From Hericium rajendrae (Eukaryota > Basidiomycota > Agaricomycetes > Russulales > Hericiaceae), in NCBI GenBank assembly GCA_033439255.1, contig CM065880.1, forward strand, positions 1,798,001-1,862,000: a DNA stretch of 64,000 nucleotides, written 5' to 3'. The position numbers and the translations under genes were made by a program. Under the pieces are notes generated by a model. The model saw only the letters and a program-made list of their open reading frames with translations. It did not search any database and was not told where the DNA came from. Of this stretch, positions 22,534 to 33,635 are shown piece after piece. How positions within the stretch are numbered: position 1 is the stretch's first letter; every line of letters starts with the position of its first letter.

Positions 22534-25353
22534 ATGGACCTATCTCGTGATACCCAGGAGCGCACATTTTGCAAATGGTGATTCGAATCCGTTGTGCCGT
22601 CCCCGACGACCTGCTGAAAGTACTGGCAACCCTAGGCTTAATACCAAGCTAGAGTCAAATGGATATCCCCCAATGACCTCTTTGGTCAAGGATCTGTCTG
22701 ATGGTGTGAAGTTAATCCAGCTGATGGTGAGTGCCGACCATTGCTTTGTTTGAGATCTTGCAAACAAGACTTGCGATGATCTTAGGAAATAATGGGTGAG
22801 TGCTTGAAGTGTATCTTTCGTGGCTATTCTTACAGGTTCTTCCGTCTTGTCAGGTGATACATCACTGGGCCGATACAACAAGAATCCTCGTATGCGCATT
22901 CAGAAGGCGGAGAATGTCAACCTGGCTCTGGAGTTCATCACGTCTCGTGGCGTCAAGTTGACGAACATTGGTCCTGAAGGTGGCTCTTGATGGCATTATA
23001 TCCTTACTTCGCGGCTGACATCCCAACTGGACCTCAGACATCATCGATGGCAATTTGAAGCTCATACTCGGCATGATATGGACGCTCATTCTGCGGTTTA
23101 CGATCGCGGACATCAGGTCCGTTATCGTATGTCCACTAAATGATCAGTAGCTTATGCCCGTTTCTTACAGTGAAGAAGGTCTGTCCGCCAAAGAAGGCCT
23201 TCTACTCTGGTGTCAGCGCAAAACGGCGCCATACAAGGAAGTTGACGTCCAGGACTTCAGTTACAGTTGGTCTGACGGCCTTGCACTGTGCGTAATGCCT
23301 GAATTATAACGCATCTGCGACCCTGAACCCTTATGGTCTAACGGATCAGTTGCGCGTTGATTCATTGTCATCGACCTGACCTCCTCGACTATGACAAACT
23401 AGACAAGGTATGGTCCGTCCTCGCATCGTGCGCTCTGTGATCATTGAATCTTTGTAGTCAGATCGACACCGAAATACCCAGCTAGCATTTGATGTAGCTG
23501 CAGAGCATCTCGGTATCCCGGTACAGTCATTCCTACATAGTCATTATGTTCAGCTTTAACGATGTTTGCTATCATAGCCACTGTTAGAAGTGGCAGATCT
23601 CTGCGACTCTCACAAACCTGATGAGCGTAGTGTCATGACTTATATTGCCAGTTTCTTCCATGCCTTTTCTACGATGGGTATGTGTTTTGATCGAGACCTT
23701 CGACCTCTAGTGAATTTGCTCTAGATCAAGCTGAGACTGTGTCCCGACGGATTGAAAAATTCGCTGACCTCATGCAGTCCATCTGGGTGAGCCGGAACGA
23801 CTATGAACGACGAGTTCGGGCTGTTCGTACCTTTATCGAAACGTGATGAAGCATTATTGACGAAAAAGCGCTCAATCTAGCTGCTCGGGTCTTTGTCAGA
23901 TATTCAGGATCACTGGCTTTCTGTCAAGTTCGCAGGGACCTATGCTGATGTAAAGAAACATGCGGCAGAGTTTGCATCGTACAAGCAGACCAAGAAACGG
24001 GCTTGGGTCACTGAGAAACAAGATGTCGCGACGCTCTTCGGAAATGTGCAGACGAAGCTGAAGACATACCGCCTTCGCGAATATGTCCCTCCAGTGGGAC
24101 TGACATTGCAGGTGAGTTTATATGCCGCGACGTGTTTCGAGTGCTACATCGTTCTGATACTTAGGATGTCGATGATGCATGGAAAGCATTGCTGTCATCG
24201 GAAGCTCGCTGGTCAAAAGCAATCAATGCCCAGATCCGAGAGTATGACTATCACCTGATATTCAGAGTAACGTATCCTGACGACAATCGCTCTATCTAGA
24301 ATCCAGGAATTTCTGCGCAAGAAATTCGCCGACAAGGCTCATGAGTTCGAGAGACGTTTACATACAGTCTCTTCGGAATTATCCGCCATCGAAGGACCGC
24401 TTGAGGTTAGAATCAACTGTTGCCTTGTCTTCGCGGTTAATAACCATGCCACGGGCCACCGCAGGAACAACAACGTGAGGTAGAACGGCTGCAGACGCGC
24501 ATACCAGCATTGTCGGAAGCGCTGTTGCAGGTGGAAAGTATAGAGGCCGAATGCGTGGCTGCGAAGGTGGAAGAGAATGATTACACTGTCTTCACCTGCC
24601 AGGATCTGGAGTTCGAATTGGAGCTCGTGATCCAGAGCATAGCGAAGAAGATAGCTTTCATTGACAATCAGGTCTGTAGCCCGACACTCGTCTGCTGCTG
24701 TCTCGCACTGATGGCTTATATACAGATCGTCTCGAAGAACATGACCAACCTCACTCCTGCACAACTTGAGCAATTCGAGAGCACCTTCCGCTATTTTGAT
24801 CGCGACGAAACCAACACTCTCAGTCAATCGGAGATGGTTGCTGCGATGGCTAGCTTTGGGATCATTTATCCGGTAAATGACAAGTCCCTCACTGATCCTG
24901 AAGAGGCTCGTCCTAATCCATGCCTTCAGGACGAGGATGTGGACATCATCTACGACCAGCTCTTGCAAGATTATGGTGCAGTGACGTTCGAAGCATTCAT
25001 CAATTTACTGGTACGACTCTTGATTTTCGTATCGTGTCAATTGGTGGCTCACCACATTGCTCCATGCACAGGTCGATATCACGGAAGACCAAACATCGCC
25101 GGACCAGCTGCGGGAAGCCTTCCAAGGCGTTGCAGGCAACAAGGTCAGCATTTCTTACTCAATGCTGTAACTCAGGACCTGTGCTGACATTTGTTCTTGT
25201 CCGCAGCCATATGTCACAGAGTTGGATCTTCGCCTCGCAAGCCTCCCGCCTGGCGCTATTGAGTATCTCCGCGAAGTCATGCCGACCACCCAAAACGAGA
25301 TCGGGGAACCCGAGTTTGATTACGAGGCTTGGTTAGATCGGGTGTTTGAGTAA
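22534..25353 (+). CDS. ain1: Alpha-actinin
   Basis: Start ATG 22534; exon 1 ends in mid-Trp codon and joins to give ERTFCKWLNTKLES. It is split by about 15 small introns; the stop TAA is 25351-25353. Two calponin-homology domains ([16 protein letters not shown] ... [20 protein letters not shown] ... [10 protein letters not shown]; then [19 protein letters not shown] ... [25 protein letters not shown]) form the actin-binding region. A spectrin-repeat-like helical rod follows ([14 protein letters not shown], then a heptad-like [14 protein letters not shown] segment), then EF-hands; the first loop [12 protein letters not shown] keeps acidic or hydroxyl ligands at most calcium positions. Length (about 630 residues) and single short rod match fission yeast Ain1. 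Role: calcium-sensitive actin cross-linking at rings and patches. Confidence 0.93.
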
Positions 25354-25762
25354 GTACACATGGAGTCGCGTCCTAGCAAGTTCAGAGTCCACCATTGTAT
25401 CATACACTAGCTAATCTGTAGCACGATGTACAACTTGCATGTTGAAGCCATGCGCCGTGTTTCTCTTAGACCTACACAGCCCGTTCCTAAAAAAATTGCA
25501 GGTATCAAAACACAGTCAAAGACACCGAGCGCAGCACCTCTTGGCCTGTACTCTCTATGGACGCAATTTACGCTGAAGCGCAGCAGGAAAGCGCATGAGT
25601 CTGAGCCGGAAGTGGCAGATCGTCGGAGTTGCACAAGGTGTGGCAATCGCCGTTGTCGATACGATACCGTACTTGTATCCCGTCTCGTCCATCTCAACTT
25701 CCACAAAGACATCACATCCCCGTTGCCCTCCCCATCCCCCATTCTATCTCGCAACACTCGCA
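25354..25762. other. Intergenic, cofilin promoter
   Basis: About 410 bp between alpha-actinin and cofilin on the same strand. The 120 bp before the cofilin ATG is strongly C/T-rich. No other gene seen. Confidence 0.45.
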
Positions 25763-26418
25763 ATGGTAAGCTCATATCCATACATCCCAGCGTCCACGAT
25801 TGCAGCGCGTTAGGACACTCTGAAACCTCCGCTCACCCGCACGCGCCGCGTTCCTTTCATAGGCCTCCGGAGTCGGCGTGAACCCAGAATGCCTCCAGCG
25901 ATTCCAGGAGCTGAAGCTCGGAAAGAAGTTGAAGTACATCATCTTTACACTCAACTCTGACAACACCGAGGTCGTGGTCGAAAAGACCTCGTCGTCCCAC
26001 GATTACGAGGAGTTCGTGGGGGATCTCCCCGAGGGCGAGTGCCGATGGGCTGTCTATGACTTCGAGTACCAGAAGGGCGACGAGGGCAAGAGAAATAAGC
26101 TGTGCTTCATCATGTGGTGCGTCGTGCTGCGTTCTGTGGCTGTCCACTTGGAGTCTCAGCGCATGCTAATAACCCATCGCCTGCTATCAGGTCGCCCGAC
26201 GATGCGAAGATCAAGCAGAAGATGTTATTCGCGTCCTCGAAGGACGCACTGAGGCGTTCGCTGGTTGGCATCGCTGCGGAGATCCAGGGCACCGACGCTA
26301 GCGAAGTTGCCTACGAGAGCAGTGCGTCCCATCTCTGATCTATTCACCTGCATGCACTCATGCATGCTCACACCTTCTTTAACTTGCAGTCCTCGACAAA
26401 GTTGACCGTCTACGCTAA
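25763..26418 (+). CDS. cof1: Cofilin (ADF/cofilin)
   Basis: The first exon is only the start codon ATG 25763-25765; an intron follows immediately and exon 2 continues as [20 protein letters not shown]. Later introns interrupt after NKLCFIMW and after VAYES; TAA ends at 26418. It is a complete ADF-H domain of about 140 residues: [37 protein letters not shown], the long actin-binding helix [20 protein letters not shown], and the tail ILDKVDRLR. The Ser next to the initiator region suits inhibitory phosphorylation control, and the K-x-KM motif of the long helix is intact. Severs and depolymerises actin filaments in the cytoplasm. It lies just downstream of alpha-actinin, another actin-binding protein. 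Confidence 0.96.
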
Positions 26419-26847
26419 TCGCCTCATTTTCCATCATACATAGCCTGATCTCATCTCCGTAACCTACTATGTACCCACAGAAGATCAGACACCCCTCTTC
26501 CTTTCTTTCTCTCCGTCTCTTTCATTCCACGAGATCGCACAAAGCGGAAGCAAGAACACGATACTGTTGTAGAATCGAATTATTGTCCTGACGTCTAAAG
26601 TTGAACGATTGTTGTATACTGCCCGAGAGTGCTACAGATACTACCTATGCCAAGAGCTCGATACGCACCTATGGTATCTGATCATAATCACAGCGCCTAC
26701 TTAGTTAGGAGTGTCGCGATGATCCTCGGTGTGATCAACCGCTCGCGCTCAGTGCCTCGAATTCTCCGAGTCTGCCATTCCGCGCTTCTTCGTCTCGCCT
26801 CGACGCGTCCATTCACGTGCCGACCCTTTCTCTTGTCCACCACCATT
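26419..26847. other. Intergenic
   Basis: About 430 bp: cofilin 3' UTR and the COX20 promoter. It contains ACGCGT at 26803-26808 and an E-box CACGTG at 26814-26819. An in-frame open stretch extends upstream of the chosen COX20 start (an ATG near 26719) and could be a longer leader. Confidence 0.45.
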
Positions 26848-27493
26848 ATGAGCTCCTCCACCATCCCAGGCATACCAGACGACGATACTTCGGCAGCAGA
26901 GAAAGCGCCCCGCCGCCCCATCTACCAGACGGAAACGACCGGCAACAGGTGGTTAGACTTGCGCGAGGCAGCCAAGGTGCGTCGCCTCCTGTCCGTTCCC
27001 AGGCCGCTCTGCCTTCCACGGCGCGCGGTGGTCTGGCCGTTGAACGGAGCTGATGGAACGAAGGCAGAGACTCTCGACAGATGACCTGCACCGCATAGGC
27101 GAAATTCCTTGTGCGCGCAACGCGCTTCTGGTCGGGATTGGGAGCGGCGTCGGGGTCGGCGTGCTCCGAGGGCTCCGTGCGAGTGCGTAATAGCTTTCTC
27201 TATGAGCTCACTTGGATGGTATGGCTGAGACCATTCCGGATATTTGCAGCACCCTTTGTCGCGTGCAATTGGGCCATGGCGACGTTTATGGCCGTGTCGC
27301 TCGGGAGCTGGTGCGTCTTATGAGCTACGAGCATATCTTGGCCTCTAATCGGCATTGTTATCATAGGACGATCTGCCAGTCGAACATCGAAACGGAACGG
27401 CGCAAGATCCAGCGTGTCGTTGAAGAGCTTCCGAAGCTCAAGCTCAAGAAGAAGTCTGAGGACGACTCGCAATCGGGAGACAGTCCGAAATGA
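26848..27493 (+). CDS. cox20: Cytochrome c oxidase assembly factor COX20
   Basis: Chosen start ATG 26848 (MSSSTIPGIPDDD). The second coding block reads GEIPCARNALLVGIGSGVGVG, the diagnostic COX20 stretch with its first membrane helix. The next exon reads TPFVACNWAMATFMAVSLGSW (second helix), and the last WTICQSNIETERRKIQRVVE with a Lys-rich tail, ending TGA 27491-27493. Known role: inner-membrane chaperone for Cox2 during complex IV assembly. Odd point: the first intron has an excellent donor at 26977 (AAG|GTGCGT), but with the acceptor at 27098 it leaves the COX20 frame off by one base; a different donor (26981) or acceptor (27080) must be used, or there is an indel. The other joins are clean. 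Confidence 0.85.
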
Positions 27494-27715
27494 GCCGCAT
27501 TGGCTAGTCGTTGCCGACATTCACTCCCTCGAGTAGTGCCATGTCTTTCGACAGCTGCGAGCCATGAGCAACAGTGTCCAAGACTCGCTTGGCATGCTTC
27601 AGGCGTCCCAATACACATTTTGTCCATCCCACTTGTGTCAAATTATCAATACACATTAATGCCAACCTGCACTTCTCTCCTATTACATCTGACTATTGCC
27701 GGAATTTGAGGCTCA

Positions 27716-28365
27716 TCACATCCAATCTGCTGCCCACACCTCTGGATCCCAGTTCTCTACCAAGGCAGGGTCGTCCTGGCAGTTATGATCAGAGTCAGTG
27801 ACATATCATCAGTGACATTCCGCACCTTGAACTTGGCCTGAAATTCAGTGAACCCACCACGGAGGACAAAGACTTCGTGTGGCTGGTCCTTGTGAGCAAG
27901 CTCCATACTGTCGCGCATCTGTGCGTATATCTAAAGGACAGGGATCCTGTGAGCGACGACTTTGTAAGGTAGCACAGTATAACATACCCGTGCAGCCTTC
28001 GGTCCTCTATCCAAGTTACGAGGTTAGCACGGCTGTTATGTTTGGATGGACGTGAAGTACGCACCTTTGCTGTGATAGAGCGCAGTGGAAGACGATCATC
28101 GGGATATCTTTCGATTGCCGTACGAGATAGTCCACGTTCAACAAAAACTGACTGGACGGTGCATTGTGACTATGCTTGATGTTCCCGCCAACATAATCAT
28201 CGTCGCGGACGTCCACGATGAGATAGTCTTTTCGGGGTACCTTGTCGGACTTGATGATTTGTGAGAGTTCCTAGTATGCAATCGTGCCCATCGGTTACCA
28301 TTGTATGGACCTCACCCCTGTCAAAGGAAAGACTGTACTTCGTTGGTGATATATTTCACAGGCAT
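27716..28365 (-). CDS. Rhodanese/Cdc25-family phosphatase (Ibp1/Acr2-like)
   Basis: Start ATG 28365 (MPVKYITNEELSQ after one intron), stop TGA 27718-27716. Single rhodanese domain of about 135 residues: YLIVDVRDDDYVGGNI, a spacer, FLLNVDYLVRQS, then the active-site loop in VFHCALSQQRGP, a CX5R motif (Cys-Ala-Leu-Ser-Gln-Gln-Arg), and VFVLRGGFTEFQAKF before a short C-terminal exon ending PEVWAADWM. The five-residue loop between Cys and Arg is the phosphatase/arsenate-reductase form rather than the sulfurtransferase form. Fission yeast Ibp1 and yeast Acr2 are the nearest architectures. Substrate (phosphoprotein or arsenate) cannot be decided from sequence. Confidence 0.88.
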
Positions 28366-28794
28366 GGTATGGATTTCACGATTTTTATCGAGAGAGCGAT
28401 GTCTGGTGGAAAGTGACTGAAAGAGCTTGCGCATGTTGTGATGGGAAGCGTGGCGTCATTTCGCGCACGGAGAGCCGGAAGTGGTCGACATGCTGCCGTC
28501 GGTCCTGTCTAGGCCGCTGTTCTTCTCCTGGGATTTTACAGATTTTTATTGGGCATCTTATGTCCATCTCAAGTGTCACACGAAGGACCGCAAGCCGTGC
28601 GCTGCATTGCATAAAATGAAACGTTACTCTGGCGTGCGCGCACGTTTGAGTGAGGGATTGGCCGGGATGAGGAAGCCGAATGTGCCGTCGTCCGAAATTC
28701 ACACGATACGCCCCGCCCCCAAAACCAACCCGCGTCGTCACGTCACCTCCATTCCTCCCTCTTCTCCTCCTCATCCACTTTTCTTTCACGCGTC
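28366..28794. other. Divergent promoter, phosphatase / porin
   Basis: About 430 bp between divergent starts. The porin side has a C/T-rich tract (28735-28790) immediately before the ATG. No other feature recognised. Confidence 0.45.
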
Positions 28795-29902
28795 ATGTCT
28801 CTTCCTCAGCCCGTTCCCCCCTCATGGAAGGTTCGTTCACAATTTGCAAGCACAGTGACCGTGTTTAACCCACATGTCGATTGCAGGACCTTGGCAAGTC
28901 CTCCAACGACCTCCTCGGGAAGGACTACTACCTCCACGGTACCTCCCTTGAGGTCAAGACCCTCACCCCTAACGGTGTCACCTTCAAGGTCGGCGGAACC
29001 CGGGACACCAAGACCGCAGCCATCACTGGCGAGATTGAGGCCAAATACGCCGACAAGCCCCATGGCCTGACCCTCACCAACACCTGGACCACCTCCAACA
29101 TCCTCCGCACTCAGCTCGAGCTCGAGAACCAGATCGCGAAGGGCTTGAAGATCGATGTTGGCGCGAGCCTGCTCCCCGAGAAGGGCACCAAGGGTGCGAC
29201 CGTCAACGGGACCTACAAGCAGCCTGGCCTGCACACCCGTGCTGCCCTTGACGTCTTCAAGGTGATTGCGCGCACGTTTGTCGTTTAGTCGGGCGCGTAT
29301 TAAACAACGTTGTAGGGCCCCACGTTCACCGCTGACACCGTTCTCGGCCGCGACGGTTTCCTTCTTGGTGCCGAGGCGTCGTACAACGTCACCGAGGGTC
29401 GCGTCACGAAGTACTCCGCCGCCGTTGGCTTCTCGGCGCCGGACTACGCCGTCACCATCCACGGCCTGAGCAATCTCAGCACCTTCGCCGCGAGCTACTA
29501 CCACCGCGTCTCGAAGGACGTCGAGGCTGGCGCCAAGGCGATCTACGATACCAAGGCGACTACCTCCGGCGTGAGTCTCGAGGTCGGCACCAAGGCGTAC
29601 CTCGACCCGGCGGCTTACGTGAAGGCGAAGATCAACAACTCTGGTGTCCTTGCTCTCGGTTCGTGTCGCGTGGTAGAGCGATAATGCAGTGTGCTGAGAG
29701 TTTGTCTTCTCCAGGCTACACTCAGGCTCTCCGCCCCGGTGTTAAGGCCTCCTTCGGTATTGCCGTTGACACTCAAAAACTCAACGACGTTGCTCCCACT
29801 GGCCCCGCGCACAAGGTATGATTGCTTGTATCAGCCTCTTTGATCTTCCTGTTCTCATTGTCATATTAATAGGTTGGCGCCCACTTTATCTTCGAGGCAT
29901 GA
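28795..29902 (+). CDS. por1: Mitochondrial outer-membrane porin (VDAC)
   Basis: Start ATG 28795, a short first exon (MSLPQPVPPSWK), then DLGKSSNDLLGKDYYLHGTS. Introns lie near 28831, 29262, 29659 and 29817; stop TGA 29900-29902. About 290 residues with the alternating hydrophobic pattern of a beta-barrel: LEVKTLTPNGVTFKVGG, ITGEIEAKYADKPHGLTL, KIDVGASLLPEKGTKG, GFLLGAEASYNVTEGRVT, and the C-terminal strand VGAHFIFEA, which fits the beta-signal used for sorting-machinery insertion. It forms the voltage-gated metabolite channel for ATP/ADP and small anions. Codon use is strongly C-biased (GTC, ACC, AAG), consistent with high expression. Confidence 0.96.
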
Positions 29903-30441
29903 GTTTTGGGGTTGGTTAGACGGGCTGCGTAGTGTTCGGATAGACATAATATACGCGACTGTAACTTCGACTCCTTCGTACTTCCTGGCATAAAATTGTG
30001 ATGATGATGTTAAACACTAGCGGAGAGAACATAGAAGTTGGTCATGACGGGCTGTTGTAACGATACGACTGCGACACTCAGGGACTCAACTGCTTCCGTG
30101 TGTCGATACGTCATAGTCTTGGCGGCTGCGATCGTGTACATACGGCTCGAGACGGCTCGTCGCGTCGCCGTCGCTCCTTCGAAAATCGACGCGTCCGATC
30201 ATCCTGGACGTGAACCTCATCTTATCTCCCTGGCAGTCACACAATACAGACAGGCAACTATTTAGTCAGGAGAGCATCTGTGAGTCTTGTTTGATTCTTC
30301 TGATGCTCTAGACGTCATGCATCAGCTCCCAATCCATTGTGGAGAAGTATGATGTTAAAAACGTCCAAATCTCGCATTTTCTCTTGCTATCTGATCGATT
30401 TCGAGGCTCATGCACGTTCCGTCACTCTGATTTTCTAGGTT
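29903..30441. other. Intergenic
   Basis: About 540 bp: porin 3' UTR and promoter of the second F-box gene. No repeat or RNA gene recognised. Confidence 0.45.
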
Positions 30442-32388
30442 ATGCCATCAGTGTCGCGCCTGAGCATCGCCGACGAACGGGAAGAGGTTCTACGACAAAT
30501 TCGCGAAAAAGACACCCTCTATGACAAGCTCAACGCTCGCATACTGGCCAGCACCGCTCCCCTCGAAATTCTGTTGGATATCTTTTTCATTCTTCGCCAC
30601 ATCGATGTCGGTTATGGCGACCCACTTCAGTGGGTGAGAGTTACGCACGTGTGCTCGCGATGGAGAAGGATAGCCCTCAGTGTTCCCGCTCTTTGGAACC
30701 AGATATTTTTCAACTTCAGCCAACGGTTCACAAAAGAAATGTTCCGTCGCTCCAAACCCGCCCAGTTGGATGTATGGTTCTTCGGAGGCACGCCTGCTCA
30801 ATTCCGTGACGTGCAACGGAACATAGAACGCGTCAAGGGTCTCTCGCTCCTGGACGTGGAGGGTGACATATTCTCTGCGTGTCAAAACCTCATTGTGCCT
30901 GCGCCGAATCTCCAATCTCTCGCCATTCAGCTCTTGGACTTCGAATGCTCAACCTCGGATTTGGGGCGCGTGCTACCCCTCCCGGATGGGCTTCTCGGCG
31001 GCGACGCGCCTCAATTGAATAGGCTCCGTCTCGACGGCGCAACACTCGCCTGGAACGCCCGCATTCTCAGGCGAATGCCAAATCTCACGCACTTGCGACT
31101 GGGGCTGCCAACTATCGATGATTATGATTTTGGGGACATAGCTCGGGATTCCGGGGAGTTCAGTGACACTGAAGAGGAGGAGGGGGAAGATCAAGATGAA
31201 GCGGCGATAGCCCATACTGCAAGTGAACATCCCGCGGAAGCATATGTACCTGACGGCCAAGCTCTCCCACCATCATCGGTCCCCCTTTTGCAATCTCCAA
31301 TCACGTCCGCTATCCTCGACGATATGGACGTCGAAGCAATTGTGGCAGCAGCGAACTTGCAGCATGCTGGAGACTCAGACTCAGATTTCGACGGCTCCAA
31401 TACAGGCTCCGAATTTGAGGACGAAGAGATGGACGTCCTGGATCCAAGACCTCCCGCAGAGTGGACTGACATCTTTGGTATGCTGAAAAGCATGCCGAAG
31501 CTTCAAGAACTGGACTTAGCCTATGCTCTTCCTCACCCAGATATCTCTTCCGGCGCTCTTCCCCCCACCGAACAACTTACACTCTCCGATCTCAAGAGCC
31601 TGCACCTTGAAGACCGAGCGGAGAGCATTAAGTTGATCATGCAGCACCTCCATCTTCCAAATCTCCGGCACCTCGTTCTTAAAACCGTCGAGCAGCACGG
31701 CTCGGTTGAAGACTCGACATCATTGTACGAGATCCTCAATGCGCATTGCGAGAAGACGAAGTCCAATGGGAGTGCAGTGCACACTCTCGATATCTCGATT
31801 TCGGACAAATGGACTATAACCATCAAGGGTCTCCTTGCACTTTGGCCCAAAGACGAGAGAGAGCAGGATGCCATTTTCAGGCTGAAGATCCAGCAATCCA
31901 GTCCGCACGACCGGGGGACGGCAGATGTCCTTCTGCCCTTGCTCGAAGGACTGCAGATCCCTTCGCTGAGGCGCGTCGTCGTGCACGGGTTTGGGCAGAC
32001 CATCCAGGGGTGGGACTGGGTAACAGCGTTCCGCCACCTTTCGAACATTGAAGAAGTCTCTGTGGGCGCGGCGGCTCCGCACTTTTTCCAAGCCATGGGC
32101 AGCGCACTTAGCGCTCTGCCTCCAGATATGCCGCCGCCAGCAGAAGGCGAGTGGGAGATATTCCTGCCAAGCCTAAAAATCCTCGAGCTGAGGAAAGGAG
32201 CGCAGCTCAGCAGGAAATCTTACGGCCAACCGATTCGCGGCTGGGAACAACTTGTCGGGGTGCTCGAAGCGCGAGGCGAAGCGCTGGGGCTGGAGAAGCT
32301 GGATATCCGTCAGAGTAAGCTTCGGCCTGCAACGCGGACGGAGATCGAGCGACGGGGCATCGCGAAGACTGTTCTGTTCCCGTCCTAA
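30442..32388 (+). CDS. F-box/LRR-like protein, single exon
   Basis: One uninterrupted frame of 648 residues, unusual here where most genes are intron-rich. A coiled start (DEREEVLRQIREKDTLYDKL) leads to an F-box at about residues 36-86 (STAPLEILLDIFFIL ... VTHVCSRWRRIALSVPALW). Leucine-rich-like segments follow (NRLRLDGATLAWNARILRRM, NLTHLRLGLP). A central acidic insert (SDTEEEEGEDQDE) and a second acidic patch (SEFEDEEMDVLD) precede more LRR-like sequence and the tail RRGIAKTVLFPS. Tail, coiled start and acidic insert match the gene at 9782-11787, so the two are paralogues. The F-box suggests an SCF substrate adaptor; target unknown. Confidence 0.88.
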   Translation: MPSVSRLSIADEREEVLRQIREKDTLYDKLNARILASTAPLEILLDIFFILRHIDVGYGDPLQWVRVTHVCSRWRRIALSVPALWNQIFFNFSQRFTKEMFRRSKPAQLDVWFFGGTPAQFRDVQRNIERVKGLSLLDVEGDIFSACQNLIVPAPNLQSLAIQLLDFECSTSDLGRVLPLPDGLLGGDAPQLNRLRLDGATLAWNARILRRMPNLTHLRLGLPTIDDYDFGDIARDSGEFSDTEEEEGEDQDEAAIAHTASEHPAEAYVPDGQALPPSSVPLLQSPITSAILDDMDVEAIVAAANLQHAGDSDSDFDGSNTGSEFEDEEMDVLDPRPPAEWTDIFGMLKSMPKLQELDLAYALPHPDISSGALPPTEQLTLSDLKSLHLEDRAESIKLIMQHLHLPNLRHLVLKTVEQHGSVEDSTSLYEILNAHCEKTKSNGSAVHTLDISISDKWTITIKGLLALWPKDEREQDAIFRLKIQQSSPHDRGTADVLLPLLEGLQIPSLRRVVVHGFGQTIQGWDWVTAFRHLSNIEEVSVGAAAPHFFQAMGSALSALPPDMPPPAEGEWEIFLPSLKILELRKGAQLSRKSYGQPIRGWEQLVGVLEARGEALGLEKLDIRQSKLRPATRTEIERRGIAKTVLFPS

Positions 32389-32778
32389 GTAGAAGGAAAG
32401 AGACAGGACCATCTCCAATTTCTCATAATTTCGTCCAAACATTTTCATCAATCATCTTAATGACCCACCTGTTACAGGATATCAGGCTAGCTTTGCTTAC
32501 TGGTATCCGTTAGCCCCAGAACCAAAAATGTCCTTTAAATGGGATAGTCAAGCACTCAATTTGCATAATAGATTTGCAGTATAGCCGAGTGATATTGCTA
32601 TAAATGGCCGGGACCCTGTCGAGCAGGCGCAACGCCCAACAAGGTGGAAGTGCCATCTACAACTCTATCTTATGAAGAGTCAGAAGCTTCTTTGGGCCTC
32701 TTGCCCTAAATCAAAGCAATCTATGAGCGTGGCCCCAATAACCATGAGTTGATCAGCTGTGCATACCTCCTTGCTCTG
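32389..32778. other. Convergent 3' intergenic region
   Basis: About 390 bp between the F-box gene end and the end of the minus-strand membrane protein. Nothing recognised. Confidence 0.45.
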
Positions 32779-33635
32779 CTAACGGGCAGCACCGAGATCA
32801 GTGGGCCCAGTAGCATCTGCGGGCTGCACAGTTCCACTCTTGGGGTCGTCATGCGCCTTTTCTGTCTGATCCGGCTTCTTCTCGGCCTCGGCGTCTTGGC
32901 CAGGCTTGCCAGCATCAAAAGTCTCGCCCTTGGCCTCCGCTTCCGAAGCCTCCGTCGGCGGGTCGAAGGCCTGAGTCATAATTAATTAATTAAAGTTGAG
33001 GCTCAACATTGATCGTGTGCTCACTACTGCTTGGGCCGCAGACTCTGCAACCTCCTTGGCGGAAACGGCGGTGCCTTCGTCGTCCGTGACGGTCTCCTCA
33101 GGAGTCGACTGAGGTGCACGGACAATCGCGTCAATAGCGATGATAGACTTCGACAGGCTACTGAAGCTCACCTCAGGCTGAGCCGCTTCCGGCTCGGCCG
33201 TGGGCTCCGAGTGGGACTTGACAGTCTCCGCAGGAGCCTTGGGTTCACCATGGCCAGAGACTGCATGCACAACATGCGGGCCGCGTTTGCGGGATGCAGG
33301 CGACAGCAAATACGCGATCTGTATTTCCAGCACCGAGGTGTTTTAGCCCTTGCTCGGCGCGCGTCTCACAGACACGTAGCAGACGTACCGTGGGGCCGAA
33401 GATAGCAGCGGATCCGATCTTCAAAACAGATACTCCAGCTGAGCACACTCAGCGAGAAGCAGACATAGTAGCATGAAGCACGTACAATCCAAGGGGTGTC
33501 ACTGCCAACGCCGGAGCCTTGCCCTTCAGAGCTCGAGCTCATGCCTCTCCGGGTAAGGCTTCGTCCAGATGCTTGTGGACGCGCAGGGGCGCGCGTGGCA
33601 GAAGCAAACATACGGCGTCCAATGCGCGAGGCCAT
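32779..33635 (-). CDS. Predicted mitochondrial single-pass protein, function unknown
   Basis: Start ATG 33635, three introns, stop TAG 32781-32779. The N-terminus (MASRIGRRMFASATRAPARP) is Arg/Ser/Ala-rich with no acidic residue for over 35 positions, a good mitochondrial presequence. After the first two joins one hydrophobic segment appears (WIIGSAAIFGPTIAYLLS), then KRGPHVVHAVSGHGEPK and a long acidic, Glu/Ala/Pro-rich tail (SEPTAEPEAAQPE; later GETFDAGKPGQ) ending GPTDLGAAR. About 200 residues. Seen: targeting-like start, one membrane helix, disordered acidic tail. I do not recognise a family. It lies among several mitochondrial genes. Confidence 0.7.

Noticed and set aside
28385-28789. 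Minus-strand 134-codon frame in the porin promoter
   Set aside because: No family resemblance; it lies in the divergent promoter between two good genes.
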